Origin: RGIG1995 sp045652425
GTDB lineage: Bacteria; Bacillota; Clostridia; Oscillospirales; CAG-272
Reading direction: 5' to 3'
NCBI GenBank assembly: GCA_045652425.1
Contig: JAZRUG010000020.1
Span: 1-23,740, forward strand
Length of the DNA stretch: 23,740 nucleotides
Notes under the pieces: model-generated
What the model was told of the DNA's origin: nothing
Databases searched by the model: none
What the model saw: only the letters and a program-made list of their open reading frames with translations
Translations under genes and position numbers: made by a program
Shown here: positions 16,179 to 23,716 of the stretch, one piece after another
Numbering within the stretch: position 1 is the stretch's first letter
How the letters are laid out: each line of letters starts with the position of its first letter

Positions 16179-17108
16179 TCAATTAAATAATTCAGTTGAT
16201 AAATATCTTTCACCTGTATCTGTGAGGACTACAACTATATTCTTTCCAGAATTTTCCGATCGAGCAGCAAGTTTAGCTGCAGCACATAATGCCGCCCCCG
16301 CTGATATACCAACAAGAACCCCCTCTGTTTTAGCAAATAATCTACTGAAATCAAAGGCTTCATCATCTTTAACACAAATTACTTCATCATACAAATTTTG
16401 ATTAAGAACTTTAGGGATAAAATTTGCACCAATCCCCTGGATTCTGTGAGTTCCGGCTTTACCACCGGATAATAAATTAGAGGACGCGGGTTCTACAGCA
16501 ACCACTTTTATATTCTTATTCTTTGATTTAAGAAACTCACCGGCGCCGGTAAGAGTTCCGCCTGTACCAACACTTGCAACAAATATATCAACGTTCCCAT
16601 CGGTATCATTCCATATTTCAGGCCCCGTTGTATTTCTGTGAGCATTGGGGTTTGCAGGGTTATCGAATTGACTCGGTATAAAACTTTTAGGGTATTTTTT
16701 TGAAAGTTCTTCAGCTTTTTCGATAGCTCCAGCCATACCGCGCGAAGCATCTGTAAGTACTATTTCAGCACCGTATGCTTTTAAAAGTTTCCTTCTTTCT
16801 ATAGACATACTCTCGGGCATAGTTAAAATCAATTTATACCCTTTGGATATAGCAACAGCAGCAAGACCAATACCTGTATTGCCGCTTGTGGGTTCGATTA
16901 TAACAAAGCCCGAAGCCAGTAAACCTTTAGATTCTGCATCTTCAATCATAGACAAAGCCACCCTATCTTTTGCGCTTCCGCCAGGGTTCATATTTTCAAG
17001 TTTGGTAAGAATATTTGCTTTTGCATTAACATTTTCACCAAAATTACGCGCTTCTAAAAGCGGTGTATTTCCGATAAGTTCTGTAAAATTCTTCTTTATG
17101 TTTGACAT
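16179..17108 (-). CDS. cysK: Cysteine synthase (O-acetylserine sulfhydrylase)
   Basis: The 309-residue cytoplasmic PLP enzyme makes L-cysteine from O-acetylserine and sulfide. The Schiff-base lysine is K47 in NPGGSAKDR, the substrate loop is PTSGNTGIGLA near 76, the PLP-phosphate loop is VGTGGTLTG near 177, and the C-terminal GISAGAALCAA is present. The length fits CysK/CysM. ATG 17108 is chosen because GGAG is 9 bases upstream; an in-frame TTG at 17126 would give six extra residues and lies over the ribosome site. It is the promoter-proximal gene of a five-gene operon. No T-box or S-box fits in the short leader, so cysteine- or sulfur-dependent control by a riboswitch is not seen. Use of other nucleophiles such as O-phosphoserine cannot be excluded. 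Confidence 0.96.
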   Translation of the reverse strand: MSNIKKNFTELIGNTPLLEARNFGENVNAKANILTKLENMNPGGSAKDRVALSMIEDAESKGLLASGFVIIEPTSGNTGIGLAAVAISKGYKLILTMPESMSIERRKLLKAYGAEIVLTDASRGMAGAIEKAEELSKKYPKSFIPSQFDNPANPNAHRNTTGPEIWNDTDGNVDIFVASVGTGGTLTGAGEFLKSKNKNIKVVAVEPASSNLLSGGKAGTHRIQGIGANFIPKVLNQNLYDEVICVKDDEAFDFSRLFAKTEGVLVGISAGAALCAAAKLAARSENSGKNIVVVLTDTGERYLSTELFN

Positions 17109-17140
17109 AAGACCATACTCCAACAATTATACTAACATAA

Positions 17141-17169
17141 ATTATATAATAGAAACGGCAATAAATCAA
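17141..17169 (-). promoter_or_regulatory. Sigma-A type promoter of the cysK-deoB-vanZ-ABC operon
   Basis: TTGATT (17169-17164), 17-base spacer, perfect TATAAT (17146-17141) on the minus strand. The leader to cysK is short, about 25 bases. No other promoter or terminator was seen within the operon. Confidence 0.75.
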
Positions 17170-17180
17170 TACCAATAAAC

Positions 17181-17208
17181 AAAAAAAGCGGGGATAATTC
17201 CCCGCTTA
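17181..17208 (-). terminator. Rho-independent terminator after the oxidoreductase pair
   Basis: An 8-bp stem AAGCGGGG / CCCCGCTT (17186-17193 with 17200-17207) has a 6-base loop and is followed on the minus strand by seven T. It lies 7 bases after the stop at 17215. Confidence 0.92.
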
Positions 17209-17214
17209 GAAATT

Positions 17215-18522
17215 TTAGAATTTCTCTGACCATTCAGCCATATCAATAACTTTTCCGCCTTGAACTCTTGATTCTTCGGCAGCAAGAGCAACAAAATGGC
17301 TCTCAATAGATTTGTCTATATAAGTAACCGATTTAGATACTTCACCTTTCGAGAAGAGATCAATGATAGCTTTGATGAGTCCCATATCACCACCGCCATG
17401 ACCACCTGTATCCCCCGTGCCCTCTTTGTTAGCCGCAGTATTAGGTTTATAAATTATCGGTTCCTCTCCGAATACGGTAACCTTTATTTCATCTGCACTC
17501 CACTTACCTATTATCTCACCATGGGTTCCTCTAATTCTTATAGATCTATCGGTGTTAGCAGAAAAAGCAGACATAGTAAAGTTTACAGTAACATTATCTT
17601 CAAGAAGCATATTTACAACTTGATTATCAACAACATCATTATCACACTTGTATACACATCTGCCGTAAGGCCCTGTCCTCAAAGCCTCGGTAACATTTTC
17701 AATGGTAGGCTCTTTTCCCATAACAACTTTTCGGGGCCACCCCTTATAACCGTTTTTTAAGCCTATCGGACCATCAATATAAAACTTTTCTACTTCGTAC
17801 GGGCATTTTTCTTTAACTTCGGTGGGACAGTTACAACAACGGCTAGCAGCACCTTCAGGAGCATTTTCTGCTTTAAAAAGCCTTAAAGATCCAAATGAGG
17901 AAACTTTCAAACATTTCTTGCCGATAAGCCAAAGAAGAATATCCATATCATGACAACATTTAGCAAGAATCATAGGCGATGTTTCAACAGAATTTCTCCA
18001 ATTTCCTCTTACAAAACTATGTGCTTGATGCCAATATCCAACCTCTTCTTCCGCGTTAACTGTAACGATGTCACCGATAACATTTGAGTCAATAAGCTCC
18101 TTGATTTTTTTATAAAAAGAAGTGTATCTTAATACATGACAAACCAAAACCTTTCGTCCGAGCTCGGCTGCTTTTTGTGATATAAGCTTACATTCTTTTA
18201 ACGAGGGAGAAATAGGTTTTTCAAGGACAATGTCATACCCATTTTCGAGGCCGAGAATCATAGATTCATAGTGATCTCTATCTTGGTTGCAAACGAACAA
18301 AATATCTGCCAACTTTGGCTGAGCCAAAAGTTCCTTATCGCTATTAAAACGCATATTTTCGGGTACATTATGTTCATCGGAACACATCTTAAGTCTATTA
18401 GAGTCAATGTCTGCAACTGCAACAACCTTGATAGATTCCGGGAATTTTAACAGTCTTGAGCCGTAAGCCATTCTCCCTCTAGCTCCTGCTCCGATAATAG
18501 CAACCGTAATAACATTACTCAT
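17215..18522 (-). CDS. Gfo/Idh/MocA family oxidoreductase, downstream paralogue
   Basis: A 435-residue cytoplasmic NAD(P)-dependent sugar or inositol dehydrogenase-type protein. The N-terminal Rossmann fold begins IIGAGARGR, and the family lysine lies in VLEKPISPS near residue 98. A cysteine-rich insert, RCCNCPTEVKEKCPY (about 226-240), and a second short motif GRCVYKCDNDVVDNQ (about 285) may bind a metal or be structural. The C-terminal part holds HGGGDMGLI and DKSIESHFVALAAEESR. The substrate is unknown. ATG 18522 follows AAAGGAGAG closely; an in-frame ATG at 18546 is upstream of that ribosome site and was rejected. The paralogue lies 40 bases upstream with no terminator between, so the two should be co-transcribed. 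The two may form a hetero-oligomer or act on related substrates. Confidence 0.92.
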   Translation of the reverse strand: MSNVITVAIIGAGARGRMAYGSRLLKFPESIKVVAVADIDSNRLKMCSDEHNVPENMRFNSDKELLAQPKLADILFVCNQDRDHYESMILGLENGYDIVLEKPISPSLKECKLISQKAAELGRKVLVCHVLRYTSFYKKIKELIDSNVIGDIVTVNAEEEVGYWHQAHSFVRGNWRNSVETSPMILAKCCHDMDILLWLIGKKCLKVSSFGSLRLFKAENAPEGAASRCCNCPTEVKEKCPYEVEKFYIDGPIGLKNGYKGWPRKVVMGKEPTIENVTEALRTGPYGRCVYKCDNDVVDNQVVNMLLEDNVTVNFTMSAFSANTDRSIRIRGTHGEIIGKWSADEIKVTVFGEEPIIYKPNTAANKEGTGDTGGHGGGDMGLIKAIIDLFSKGEVSKSVTYIDKSIESHFVALAAEESRVQGGKVIDMAEWSEKF

Positions 18523-18562
18523 AAAATACTCTCCTTTAAAATACATTTTTAGATATATTTAA

Positions 18563-19852
18563 TCAGAACCTTTTGTTCCATTCATCCATATCGATAACTT
18601 CGCCGCCGTTAAGACGAGAATAATCTGCGGCAAGAGCAACAAAATGGCTTTCGATAGATTTGTCGATATATGTAACAGCTTTACTTGTTTTATTGTATCC
18701 AAAGAAGTCAATAATACTTTCAATAAGACCGGTATCACCGCCACCATGGCCACCTCTGTTTGATTCCTTGGTCTGCGTATCATAAATTACAGCCTCTTTT
18801 CCGAACTCGGTAACAGTGATAGTATGACCTTCCATATCGCCTATAATTTCACCAAACACGCCTCTTATACGGATTGTTCTTCGGATAGTAGGACTAAATG
18901 CGGACATTGTGAAGTTTACGGTAATATCATCCTCGTAGATCATATTAATTATCTGGTTATCAACAACGTCGTTATCACAATGATAAACACATCTACCAAA
19001 TCTGCCGGTTTTCAAGGCTTCTGTTACATTTTCAACATTAGGCGCAACACTGACAACCTTCTGTGGCCAACTAACTCTTCCGGCCTTTATGCCATACGGA
19101 GCATCAAGATAAAACTTTTCGCAGTCATAAGGGCATTTTGCTCTAACATCCGCAGGACAATCAAAGCAACGCTCTGCAGCCCCGGCAGGAGCTTTATCTG
19201 CTCTAAAGTGCTTCAAACTTCCAAAAGAAGAAAGTTTAAGACACTTTCTGTCTAACAACCAACCGATAATATCCATATCATGACAACATTTCGCAAGAAT
19301 CATAGGGGCGGATTCAGCAGTGTTTCTCCAGTTACCTCTTACAAAACTGTGAGCCTGATGCCAGTAACCTACACACTCTTCTGCATTAACAGTTACAATA
19401 TCACCGATAACATTAGAATCGATAATTTCCTTTAGTTTCGAATAAAAAGGGGTATATCTTAAAACGTGGCATACCAAAACTTGTCTATCATACTTCTTTG
19501 CAGTCTCGGCAATCGCCTTACACTCTTCAAGAGAAGGAGAAATAGGCTTTTCAAGGATAAGGTGATAACCCTTCTCCAATGCCGCAATAGCTTCTTTATA
19601 ATGGTCCTTGTCTTGTGTACAAATAAACAAAAGATCGGCAAGTTTAGGCTGAGCAATAAGCTCATCAGCGCTGTTAAAACAATTTTCGGGAGCAATTCCG
19701 TGATCCTTCGCCATTAACTCGAGTCTTTCTCTGTCGATGTCTGCTGCAGCGACAACTTTGATTTCATCAGTTTTTTCAAGAATTCTTGTACCGTACGCGT
19801 ACATTCCTCTGTTTCCGAGTCCGACTATAGCTACAGTAATAGGTTTGTTCAT
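18563..19852 (-). CDS. Gfo/Idh/MocA family oxidoreductase, upstream paralogue
   Basis: The 429-residue protein is alike to its downstream neighbour over its whole length, by eye well over half of aligned residues. Long shared blocks include VGYWHQAHSFVRGNWRN and PMILAKCCHDMDI. Its Rossmann start is IVGLGNRGM, the family lysine is in ILEKPISPS, and the cysteine cluster is ERCFDCPADVRAKCPYDC (about 222-240) plus GRCVYHCDNDVVDNQ (about 283). GGHGGGDTGLI and DKSIESHFVALAADYSR are near the C-terminus. ATG 19852 is chosen because GGAGAGG is 9 bases upstream; an in-frame TTG at 19870 overlaps that site. It is first in a two-gene operon with its own promoter. Such proteins oxidise or epimerise sugars, inositols or their derivatives. 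No transporter or sugar gene is adjacent to narrow this down. Confidence 0.92.
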   Translation of the reverse strand: MNKPITVAIVGLGNRGMYAYGTRILEKTDEIKVVAAADIDRERLELMAKDHGIAPENCFNSADELIAQPKLADLLFICTQDKDHYKEAIAALEKGYHLILEKPISPSLEECKAIAETAKKYDRQVLVCHVLRYTPFYSKLKEIIDSNVIGDIVTVNAEECVGYWHQAHSFVRGNWRNTAESAPMILAKCCHDMDIIGWLLDRKCLKLSSFGSLKHFRADKAPAGAAERCFDCPADVRAKCPYDCEKFYLDAPYGIKAGRVSWPQKVVSVAPNVENVTEALKTGRFGRCVYHCDNDVVDNQIINMIYEDDITVNFTMSAFSPTIRRTIRIRGVFGEIIGDMEGHTITVTEFGKEAVIYDTQTKESNRGGHGGGDTGLIESIIDFFGYNKTSKAVTYIDKSIESHFVALAADYSRLNGGEVIDMDEWNKRF

Positions 19853-19886
19853 AATAAAAATCCTCTCCAAGTAATGTTTTTATTCC

Positions 19887-19915
19887 ATTATAAATTAAAT
19901 TAGTTTATAATTCAA
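19887..19915 (-). promoter_or_regulatory. Sigma-A type promoter of the oxidoreductase pair
   Basis: TTGAAT (19915-19910), 17-base spacer, perfect TATAAT (19892-19887) on the minus strand; leader about 28 bases. The divergent promoter of the next operon lies about 170 bases away. The AT-rich stretch between them (19920-20080) shows no recognised operator or RNA. Confidence 0.75.
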
Positions 19916-20081
19916 TAGGTTAGTAAAAAAACAACTCTATTAATCGTTTTTTCTTATAAAACTATAACATCATCGAGAGATTATTATAATGATTTTTTGT
20001 CTCCTATAAATGTTTTTTTGTCACTTGCTTTTCAAAAAAACAAGAATATATCGATTTTTTTACATTTTTGTATAAAAAATA

Positions 20082-20110
20082 TTGCAATTAATCAAAAAAT
20101 AATGTATAAT
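20082..20110 (+). promoter_or_regulatory. Sigma-A type promoter of the membrane protein - sulfatase - guaA operon
   Basis: TTGCAA (20082-20087), 17-base spacer, perfect TATAAT (20105-20110); start near 20117 and a leader of about 32 bases. Confidence 0.8.
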
Positions 20111-20148
20111 AATTTTTATTAAAAAAGTTTGAGTTCCAGAGGTATATT

Positions 20149-20508
20149 ATGATAGAAATTGTTTGTTTGTTGTTCCCCGCACTCTTTTCTGTGTTTGCAC
20201 TTGAAAGATTGCTCGGAAAAAGTTTATGTCTTCGCAACTTTTTATTTGTGTTTGTAACAAACACTTTAATCATCAATATATCATCACTTTTTTCTGTATA
20301 CGTACTGTCGGGTTCTTCGACTATGCCCCTTTCGACAGTAAGCGGTATTAAGTTGAGTTATTCTGTGGCATTTCTCGTGATTTCTTCTGTTATAACATGT
20401 TTATTGGTGCTACTTGAAAGATTTTATTTTTATAGACTTAGAATTCACATTTCAGAGCAGAAGAAAAATGAGCCTACATCCAAAATGAACGATAATGAGA
20501 CGAGGTAA
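20149..20508 (+). CDS. Small hydrophobic membrane protein, unknown function
   Basis: A 119-residue protein with three predicted membrane segments (residues about 2-18, 30-55 and 72-90) and a charged, hydrophilic C-terminal tail (about 93-119). No known domain was recognised. AGAGGT lies 6 bases before the ATG. It is the first gene of the operon and ends 6 bases before the sulfatase-fold gene. That enzyme carries only three membrane segments, whereas LtaS-type proteins usually carry five, so this protein may supply partner helices. This is inference from order and topology only. Confidence 0.75.
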   Translation: MIEIVCLLFPALFSVFALERLLGKSLCLRNFLFVFVTNTLIINISSLFSVYVLSGSSTMPLSTVSGIKLSYSVAFLVISSVITCLLVLLERFYFYRLRIHISEQKKNEPTSKMNDNETR

Positions 20509-20514
20509 TCTTTT

Positions 20515-22032
20515 ATGAGTAAAAGAAAAAAGTCTTTTATCATTATTTCAGGTTTCTTTTTACTGACAGCTGTCCTTGCTGCTATGTCTGCGATTTGGTA
20601 TATAAACATGTACGGAAACGTTGGTTTTTCGGCAATAGTATTTACTTTAACCACCGATAATGGCGCTGTAGAAAAAGGTATTATTAACAGTTATCTTTTA
20701 AAGGCGCTTGTTCCAACGATTGTAATATATTCCGGTTTAATGTTTCTGCTGTTATGGAAACCCAAAAAAGACGTTGTTTTGAAAGATATAAAAAAAGGAA
20801 AAGTATACAAACTGTTCCCTTTTTCAAACAAAGCAGCTTCTTTAATTTCTGTTTTTTTAATAATTGCGCTTCTGTTAACAGCGATATTCACTGTTTCGTT
20901 ACCCCAATACATAATTTCTGTTTTAGATAAAACGAAATTTTATGAATACGAATACATTGAACCTAAAAACGTAAAAATCGAATTTCCGGCAGAAAAACGC
21001 AATGTAATCTACCTCCTTCTCGAATCTATGGAAACCTCCTTCTTTGGTATTGATCAAGGTGGAGCGTTGGATTATAACGTAATTCCCGAACTGTACCAAT
21101 TGGCAACCGAAAACGTCAATTTTTCACATAATTTTGATGTAGGCGGATGGCCTATTGTTACAAATTCAATTTGGACAATAGCATCAATTGTTTCACAAAC
21201 TTCGGGTGTTCCCTTGAGTATTCCTATGAAAAGGAATACTTACGGAAAGACTTCAGCATTCCTTCCGGGAATAACTAATTTGCAAAATATCCTAAAAGAA
21301 AACGGATATCATCAAGCCGTAATGTTCGGTTCGGACGGTAACTATGCCGGACGCGACCAATACTATTACCAACACGGCACAGATATTGTTTACGATTTGT
21401 TTTCCGCCCGAGAAGATGGTATTATCCCCGAGGATTACAAGGTATGGTGGGGGATGGAGGACATGCACTTGTATGAATATGCAAAAAAAATCCTTCCGGA
21501 TTTAGCAGCCAAAGATGAACCGTTTATGTTTACGATGCTTACGGTTGATACACACCATGTAAACGGTTATAAATGCAGTCTTTGCGGAGATAAATACGTT
21601 GAACAGTACGAGAATGTATATTCTTGTGCGAGCAAACAAGCATATGCATTTATTGAATGGTTGAAACTGCAAGATTTTTACGAAGATACAACGATAATCG
21701 TTTGCGGCGATCATGCAAGTATGGACGCGGCGTACTTCGACAGAAACGTTGACAAGAACTATAACAGACATATTTACAACTGTATAATAAATTCAGTCGC
21801 AGAAACCTCAAACACAAAAGAAAGAGTTTTTACTCCTTTTGATATGTTCCCTACCACCCTAGCCGCCATGGGATGCACTATTGAGGGCGACAGACTTGGT
21901 CTTGGAACAAATCTTTTTTCAGAGGTTCCTACACTTGCTGAAAAATATACATTAGAATATTTAAACGAAGAACTCGGAAAGACTTCCGATTTCTATATAA
22001 ATGATTTTGTAAAAAACAAAAAAAATACATAA
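20515..22032 (+). CDS. LTA synthase / phosphoglycerol transferase-like membrane sulfatase-fold protein
   Basis: A 505-residue membrane-anchored enzyme with an extracytoplasmic alkaline-phosphatase-type domain. Membrane segments lie at about 8-28, 60-81 and 108-130, and the catalytic domain runs from about 160 to 490. The catalytic and metal positions match LtaS/OpgB-type enzymes in order and spacing: E170 (LLESMET), nucleophile T221 (IWTIAS), H347-H348 (LTVDTHH) and D399-H400 (CGDHAS). The CSLC pair at 354-357 occurs in related OpgB-like proteins. Such enzymes transfer glycerol phosphate from phosphatidylglycerol to a polymer or glycan; phosphoethanolamine transfer is an alternative. The ribosome site GAGG is about 11 bases before the ATG. 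It has two fewer membrane segments than typical LtaS and is co-transcribed with a small membrane protein and guaA. Confidence 0.88.
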   Translation: MSKRKKSFIIISGFFLLTAVLAAMSAIWYINMYGNVGFSAIVFTLTTDNGAVEKGIINSYLLKALVPTIVIYSGLMFLLLWKPKKDVVLKDIKKGKVYKLFPFSNKAASLISVFLIIALLLTAIFTVSLPQYIISVLDKTKFYEYEYIEPKNVKIEFPAEKRNVIYLLLESMETSFFGIDQGGALDYNVIPELYQLATENVNFSHNFDVGGWPIVTNSIWTIASIVSQTSGVPLSIPMKRNTYGKTSAFLPGITNLQNILKENGYHQAVMFGSDGNYAGRDQYYYQHGTDIVYDLFSAREDGIIPEDYKVWWGMEDMHLYEYAKKILPDLAAKDEPFMFTMLTVDTHHVNGYKCSLCGDKYVEQYENVYSCASKQAYAFIEWLKLQDFYEDTTIIVCGDHASMDAAYFDRNVDKNYNRHIYNCIINSVAETSNTKERVFTPFDMFPTTLAAMGCTIEGDRLGLGTNLFSEVPTLAEKYTLEYLNEELGKTSDFYINDFVKNKKNT

Positions 22033-22045
22033 CGGAGGATTTACT

Positions 22046-23026
22046 ATGCAAAACGTAAAACGACCCGACTCTATGGCTCGTATCACAACATTAGAACTTG
22101 CAAACGCCTTTATAGACGAGCAGGTTGCAGAAATTCAAAAACAGGTTGGCAACAAAAAAGTGCTTCTCGCGCTATCGGGTGGAGTTGACTCTTCCGTAGT
22201 TGCAGCATTGCTTATTAAAGCTATAGGCAAACAGCTTATCTGTGTACACGTTAACCACGGATTAATGCGCAAAGGCGAAAGTGAACAGGTTGTTGAGGTG
22301 TTTGGTAAGGAGCTTGATGCAAACCTTATTTACATTGATGCAGCAGATAGATTTTTGGAACTTCTCAAGGGAGAAGCTGATCCCGAAAAGAAACGCAAAA
22401 TTATCGGTAATGAATTTATAAACGTCTTTGCAGAAGAAGCATCAAAGCTTGACGGTGTTTCATTCTTGGCGCAAGGTACAATTTACCCCGATATTATTGA
22501 ATCGAAAGGCGTAAAAGCTCACCACAACGTTGGCGGTCTCCCTGAAGATTTAAAATTTGAACTTGTTGAACCCGTTCGTTTGCTTTATAAAGACGAAGTG
22601 CGTGTTGTGGGCGATGCGCTCGGACTTCCTCACAATATGGTTTACCGTCAGCCCTTCCCCGGTCCCGGTCTTGGCGTAAGATGTCTTGGTGCGATAACCA
22701 GAGATAGACTCGAAGCTCTCCGCGAGGCAGATGCAATTCTCCGCGAAGAATTTGATAACAGCGGCCTTGCTGGTAAGGTATGGCAGTATTTTATAGCGGT
22801 ACCCGATATGAAGAGCGTTGGCGTAAGAAATGATAAGCGTTACGAAGGTTGGCCTGCAATTATCCGTGCTGTAAACACAAGCGATGCTATGACAGCAACA
22901 ATTGAAGAAATCCCCTACGAACTTCTTCACAAAATTACTGCTCGTATTACTGCAGAAGTTGAAGGTATAAACCGTGTTCTTTACGATTTGACACCTAAAC
23001 CTACAGGCACAATCGAGTGGGAATAA
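22046..23026 (+). CDS. guaA: GMP synthase, synthetase (ATP-pyrophosphatase) part only
   Basis: This 326-residue cytoplasmic protein amidates XMP to GMP. The ATP-pyrophosphatase loop is ALSGGVDSSV near residue 43. The family blocks HVNHGLMRKGE, AQGTIYPDIIES, HHNVGGLPEDLKFE, YRQPFPGPGLGVR and the C-terminal KPTGTIEWE are all intact, including the dimerisation domain. Usual bacterial GuaA has about 510 residues because a class I glutamine amidotransferase domain precedes this part; here it is absent. A good GGAGG stands before the ATG, and the preceding gene ends just upstream, so this is not a broken longer gene. Ammonia must come from a separate glutaminase subunit, as in archaeal two-subunit GMP synthases, or from free ammonium. 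It starts 13 bases after the sulfatase-fold gene and ends at a terminator. Confidence 0.95.
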   Translation: MQNVKRPDSMARITTLELANAFIDEQVAEIQKQVGNKKVLLALSGGVDSSVVAALLIKAIGKQLICVHVNHGLMRKGESEQVVEVFGKELDANLIYIDAADRFLELLKGEADPEKKRKIIGNEFINVFAEEASKLDGVSFLAQGTIYPDIIESKGVKAHHNVGGLPEDLKFELVEPVRLLYKDEVRVVGDALGLPHNMVYRQPFPGPGLGVRCLGAITRDRLEALREADAILREEFDNSGLAGKVWQYFIAVPDMKSVGVRNDKRYEGWPAIIRAVNTSDAMTATIEEIPYELLHKITARITAEVEGINRVLYDLTPKPTGTIEWE

Positions 23027-23044
23027 TATCTACTGGCTTACAAG

Positions 23045-23086
23045 TGCCCGAAACCCCTTTGAAACAAAGGGCTTTCGGGCATTTTA
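23045..23086 (+). terminator. Terminator after guaA
   Basis: A long interrupted stem: TGCCCGAAA pairs with TTTCGGGCA (23045-23053 with 23073-23081) and inside it CCTTTG pairs with CAAAGG around an AAA loop. The hairpin is followed by ATTTTATGTTTT. The T run is broken but the stem is strong. Confidence 0.75.
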
Positions 23087-23104
23087 TGTTTTAGTGAAAA
23101 TGCC

Positions 23105-23125
23105 TTTGCAACACTTTTGCAACAC
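23105..23125. repeat. Short direct repeat TTTGCAACAC, two copies
   Basis: The 10-base sequence TTTGCAACAC occurs at 23105-23114 and again at 23116-23125, one base apart, between the guaA terminator and the sigma factor gene. It could be a protein-binding site or part of an element end; function unknown. Confidence 0.5.
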
Positions 23126-23159
23126 ACAGCGTGAATTTTATAAAAAGGAATGGTTACAA

Positions 23160-23201
23160 GTGGCTATCAAGTTTATATAAAATTTTTTTGAATAGCCGCA
23201 C
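23160..23201. promoter_or_regulatory. Imperfect inverted repeat around an AT-rich promoter-like box before the sigma factor gene
   Basis: GTGGCTATCAA (23160-23170) is mirrored by TTGAATAGCCGCAC (23188-23201) with one extra base and one mismatch. The arms flank TATATAAAAT, which could be a -10 box (with a weak TTACAA 16 bases upstream). It could act as an operator or as an RNA hairpin in the leader. No established motif was recognised. Confidence 0.3.
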
Positions 23202-23251
23202 ATTTTACTGTCATAATCCGTTAAACATTATGAAGGGAGGTTCAGTTTAAT

Positions 23252-23716
23252 ATGGATATTGAAGAACAATATGACAAAATATACCGATATTGCTATTTTA
23301 AGATGTATGATGATCAAATAGCACAGGAAATTACCCAAGAAACCTTTCTTCGTTTTTACAAGCAAGGATTAAATCTTGGCAGTGACAAAGCGCTGCCGTA
23401 CTTATACACAATTGCAAAGAATTTGTGTATAGACCACTTTCGTAGGCGGACGACTGAAAGCTTAGAGGAAATAACAGAAGAAGTTATAGATGACACAACC
23501 GAAGACCTGATAAGTAATTTAACATTAAGAATGATAATGTCAAAATTACCGGAAGATGAACAAGAATTGATTTTTTTGCGGTATGTAAACGAATTATCTA
23601 TTACAGCGATTTGCAAAATCACTGGGTTATCCCGCTTTGCTGTTTATCGGAAATTATCTAAATCTTTGAAATGGTTGAAAGAGGAATTATTGAAGGAGGG
23701 ATTTTCAAATGAATAA
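23252..23716 (+). CDS. ECF-type RNA polymerase sigma factor
   Basis: A 154-residue sigma-70 family protein made of region 2 (residues about 5-65, with YCYFKMYDDQIAQEITQETF and the DNA-melting/-10 part LCIDHFRRR) and region 4 (about 95-150, with LPEDEQELIFLRY and the helix-turn-helix SITAICKITGLSRFAVYRKL). Regions 1 and 3 are absent, as in extracytoplasmic-function sigma factors. AGGGAGG stands about 11 bases before the ATG. The stop codon overlaps the start of the next gene (ATGAATAA), the usual arrangement of a sigma/anti-sigma pair. Arginine codon CGG is frequent here, whereas guaA, next door, does not use it, which suggests a different origin. The target promoters are unknown. Confidence 0.9.
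   Translation: MDIEEQYDKIYRYCYFKMYDDQIAQEITQETFLRFYKQGLNLGSDKALPYLYTIAKNLCIDHFRRRTTESLEEITEEVIDDTTEDLISNLTLRMIMSKLPEDEQELIFLRYVNELSITAICKITGLSRFAVYRKLSKSLKWLKEELLKEGFSNE

Noticed and set aside
16157..16213. Longer deoB start at ATG 16213
   Set aside because: It would overlap cysK by 35 bases and add 19 residues absent from the family; GAGGT directly precedes ATG 16156.
19920..20081. AT-rich stretch between divergent promoters considered as an origin, riboswitch or small gene
   Set aside because: No iterated boxes, stable hairpin series or open frame with a ribosome site could be found.
22494..22930. Two minus-strand frames opposite guaA
   Set aside because: Antisense to conserved GMP synthetase motifs, no ribosome site, no recognisable domain.
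23131..23250. 39-codon frame from GTG 23131 to the stop just before the sigma factor
   Set aside because: No ribosome site, no recognisable sequence, and it reads through the sigma factor's own ribosome site; probably chance.
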